From positions 3,658,001 to 3,722,000 of the forward strand of contig NZ_AP024650.1 in the NCBI RefSeq assembly GCF_019977275.1: 64,000 nt of DNA, given 5' to 3'. A program made the translations under genes and the position numbers. Position 1 is the stretch's first letter. Each line of letters begins with the position of its first letter. This stretch comes from Arthrobacter sp. StoSoilB19. GTDB lineage: Bacteria > Actinomycetota > Actinomycetes > Actinomycetales > Micrococcaceae. The notes beneath the pieces were generated by a model. The model was given only the letters and a program-made list of their open reading frames with translations. It was not told where the DNA came from and ran no database searches. This document shows positions 63,030 through 64,000 of this stretch, piece after piece.

Positions 63030-63806
63030 TCAGCGGTTTACCGGCCGCAGCGAGGTGATCATTCTCTTGATGTCCGCGTACTCGGCCGTGTCCCGGTATT
63101 TCCGCGCCAGCTCAAGGTACGGCAGTGACTGGTCGCCGGGTGTCGCGTTGATTTCCGGGTCGTAGGAGGCGCCGAACATGGCAGCGTTGGGCGGCCACCG
63201 GAAAAACTGGAAGATGGGGCAGGCGTCGGGACCACTCGGCGGAGGGCCGGACGTAATGCCGTAGCCGGCCGCCGGGGTGCGGTACATGCCCGGCGCCGCG
63301 GCGTTTGCGCGGGTCTCGAACACGAACTGCGGCACCACTCCGCCCTGGACCAGTACCGGGATGTCCGCGCTGTCCAGGACTTCATACGGGTACCTCTCGG
63401 TACACGTGGAGCCGGTGGCCATGTTGGTCCGCAGCGTGGCCATCACCTTTCCGGCCTGGTTCCGCACCTCCGCAAAGGCCCCTCCGCCCTCCGCCAACTC
63501 CCCTGCCGGATCCTTGACGCTCCAGGCGGCAGGTAAGTCGAACGCCATGGCGCCATCCGCCGTCGTGAACGTGGTCCAGGCAGCCGCGGCAGAACCGGCC
63601 GCAGAAGTGCCGGGCGCGGCTGTTGGTGTGGAAGGGACGCTCGACGGCGTCGGCCCGGCGGCCGTACCGGTGGCCGTTGCTGACGTGGCGGCAGAGCCCG
63701 CCGTGGATGGCGAGGGCTGTGGACTTCCCGGCTGCGGTGAGCAGCCGGCCAGGAACAGCATTGCCAGGGCCGCTGCCGAAAACGCCGTGATGAGCCTGCG
63801 CACCAC
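63030..63806 (-). CDS. hypothetical lipoprotein
   Basis: A 258-residue lipoprotein with signal peptide ending LAMLFLAGCSPQ (lipobox Cys near residue 22) and a Ser/Thr/Pro/Ala-rich linker to about residue 75. The folded part has AAWTTFTTADGAMAFDLPAAW, then a beta-rich region with Cys pairs at STCTERYPY and PDACPIFQF, and ends in helix YLELARKYRDTAEYADIK. No family is recognised. It is monocistronic upstream of ilvD. Confidence 0.75.
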   Translation of the reverse strand: MVRRLITAFSAAALAMLFLAGCSPQPGSPQPSPSTAGSAATSATATGTAAGPTPSSVPSTPTAAPGTSAAGSAAAAWTTFTTADGAMAFDLPAAWSVKDPAGELAEGGGAFAEVRNQAGKVMATLRTNMATGSTCTERYPYEVLDSADIPVLVQGGVVPQFVFETRANAAAPGMYRTPAAGYGITSGPPPSGPDACPIFQFFRWPPNAAMFGASYDPEINATPGDQSLPYLELARKYRDTAEYADIKRMITSLRPVNR

Positions 63807-63908
63807 ACCCTCCTTTGGGCCTGCCGATGACCCTTCAAGTGTGGCGCGCCGGCCCCGGGCGGGGGAGGGCCGGAGGACCTGCTTCTCCCCTCTCCCGCCG
63901 CGGACGCC

Positions 63909-64000
63909 TTACCGCTCTACCAGCGACACATCCCGTACTGCGCCCTTGTCCGCGGACAGGGCCATGGCGGCGTAGGCGCGCAGTGCAGCGGAGACCTGGC
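63909..64000 (-). CDS. ilvD: dihydroxy-acid dehydratase, C-terminal fragment at the window edge
   Basis: The 92 bases before the right edge, read on the minus strand, encode a protein end with ALRAYAAMALSADKGAVRD followed by VSLVER and a stop at 63909. This is the highly conserved end of IlvD, the branched-chain amino acid pathway dehydratase. The gene is cut by the window border, so only about 30 residues are seen. Confidence 0.85.
   Translation of the reverse strand, partial: QVSAALRAYAAMALSADKGAVRDVSLVER

Overview
The window looks like chromosomal DNA of a high-GC actinobacterium of the Micrococcaceae, most likely Arthrobacter or Pseudarthrobacter. The grounds are strong G/C bias at third codon positions, many GTG starts, abundant GAF-ANTAR regulators, a desaturase/ferredoxin-reductase pair of mycobacterial DesA3 type, a GlnR-type box before amtB, and a LigD-polymerase-like NHEJ protein. 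The genus is inferred from gene content, not from a marker gene. I saw no rRNA, tRNA, CRISPR array, insertion sequence or prophage.

Region 1 (1-14.7 kb) is a purine/ureide catabolic region. It holds an AzgA/PbuG-like permease with a guanine-deaminase-like enzyme, an 8-oxoguanine-deaminase-like amidohydrolase, urate oxidase, a urate/xanthine permease, an IclR regulator, malic enzyme, malate synthase, a citrate-lyase-like aldolase of unknown reaction, and (S)-ureidoglycine aminohydrolase. Together they would take guanine and 8-oxoguanine to urate, begin ureide breakdown, and drain the resulting glyoxylate through malate to pyruvate. Xanthine dehydrogenase, HIU hydrolase, OHCU decarboxylase, allantoinase and the remaining ureide steps are not in the window.

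Region 2 (14.7-39.4 kb) is a mosaic of short transcription units: Zn alcohol dehydrogenase, HAD phosphatase, GH15 and GH1 glycosidases, DUF72 and App1-like proteins, a stress pair (Hsp20 divergent from a MerR/HspR-like regulator), PAP2 phosphatase, secreted subtilase, epimerase with a second adenylate kinase, GAF-ANTAR and receiver proteins, ArsR with a zinc-type CDF exporter, and the desaturase/reductase operon. The rest are small membrane proteins, an LLM flavoenzyme and a nitrilase-type amidase.

Region 3 (39.4-51 kb) has amtB behind a GlnR-like box, a PadR regulator divergent from a class A PBP, an ArsR-SRPBCC pair with a leaderless promoter inside a palindrome, and a concentrated set of three GAF-ANTAR proteins with two small unknown ORFs.

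Region 4 (51-64 kb) has two Zn alcohol dehydrogenases, an XRE/MmyB-like regulator, and an MFS exporter with a hydroxynitrile-lyase-like cupin. A shared motif lies upstream of both dehydrogenases and the MFS gene, which defines a candidate small regulon. It also has a sulfonate-type ABC transporter with a DszA/NtaA-type monooxygenase, a universal stress protein, an MpaB/DUF817 pair, a lipoprotein and the 3' end of ilvD.

Many intergenic spaces carry long hairpins built on a GACGACGGCGG-like core, which act as terminators between converging genes.
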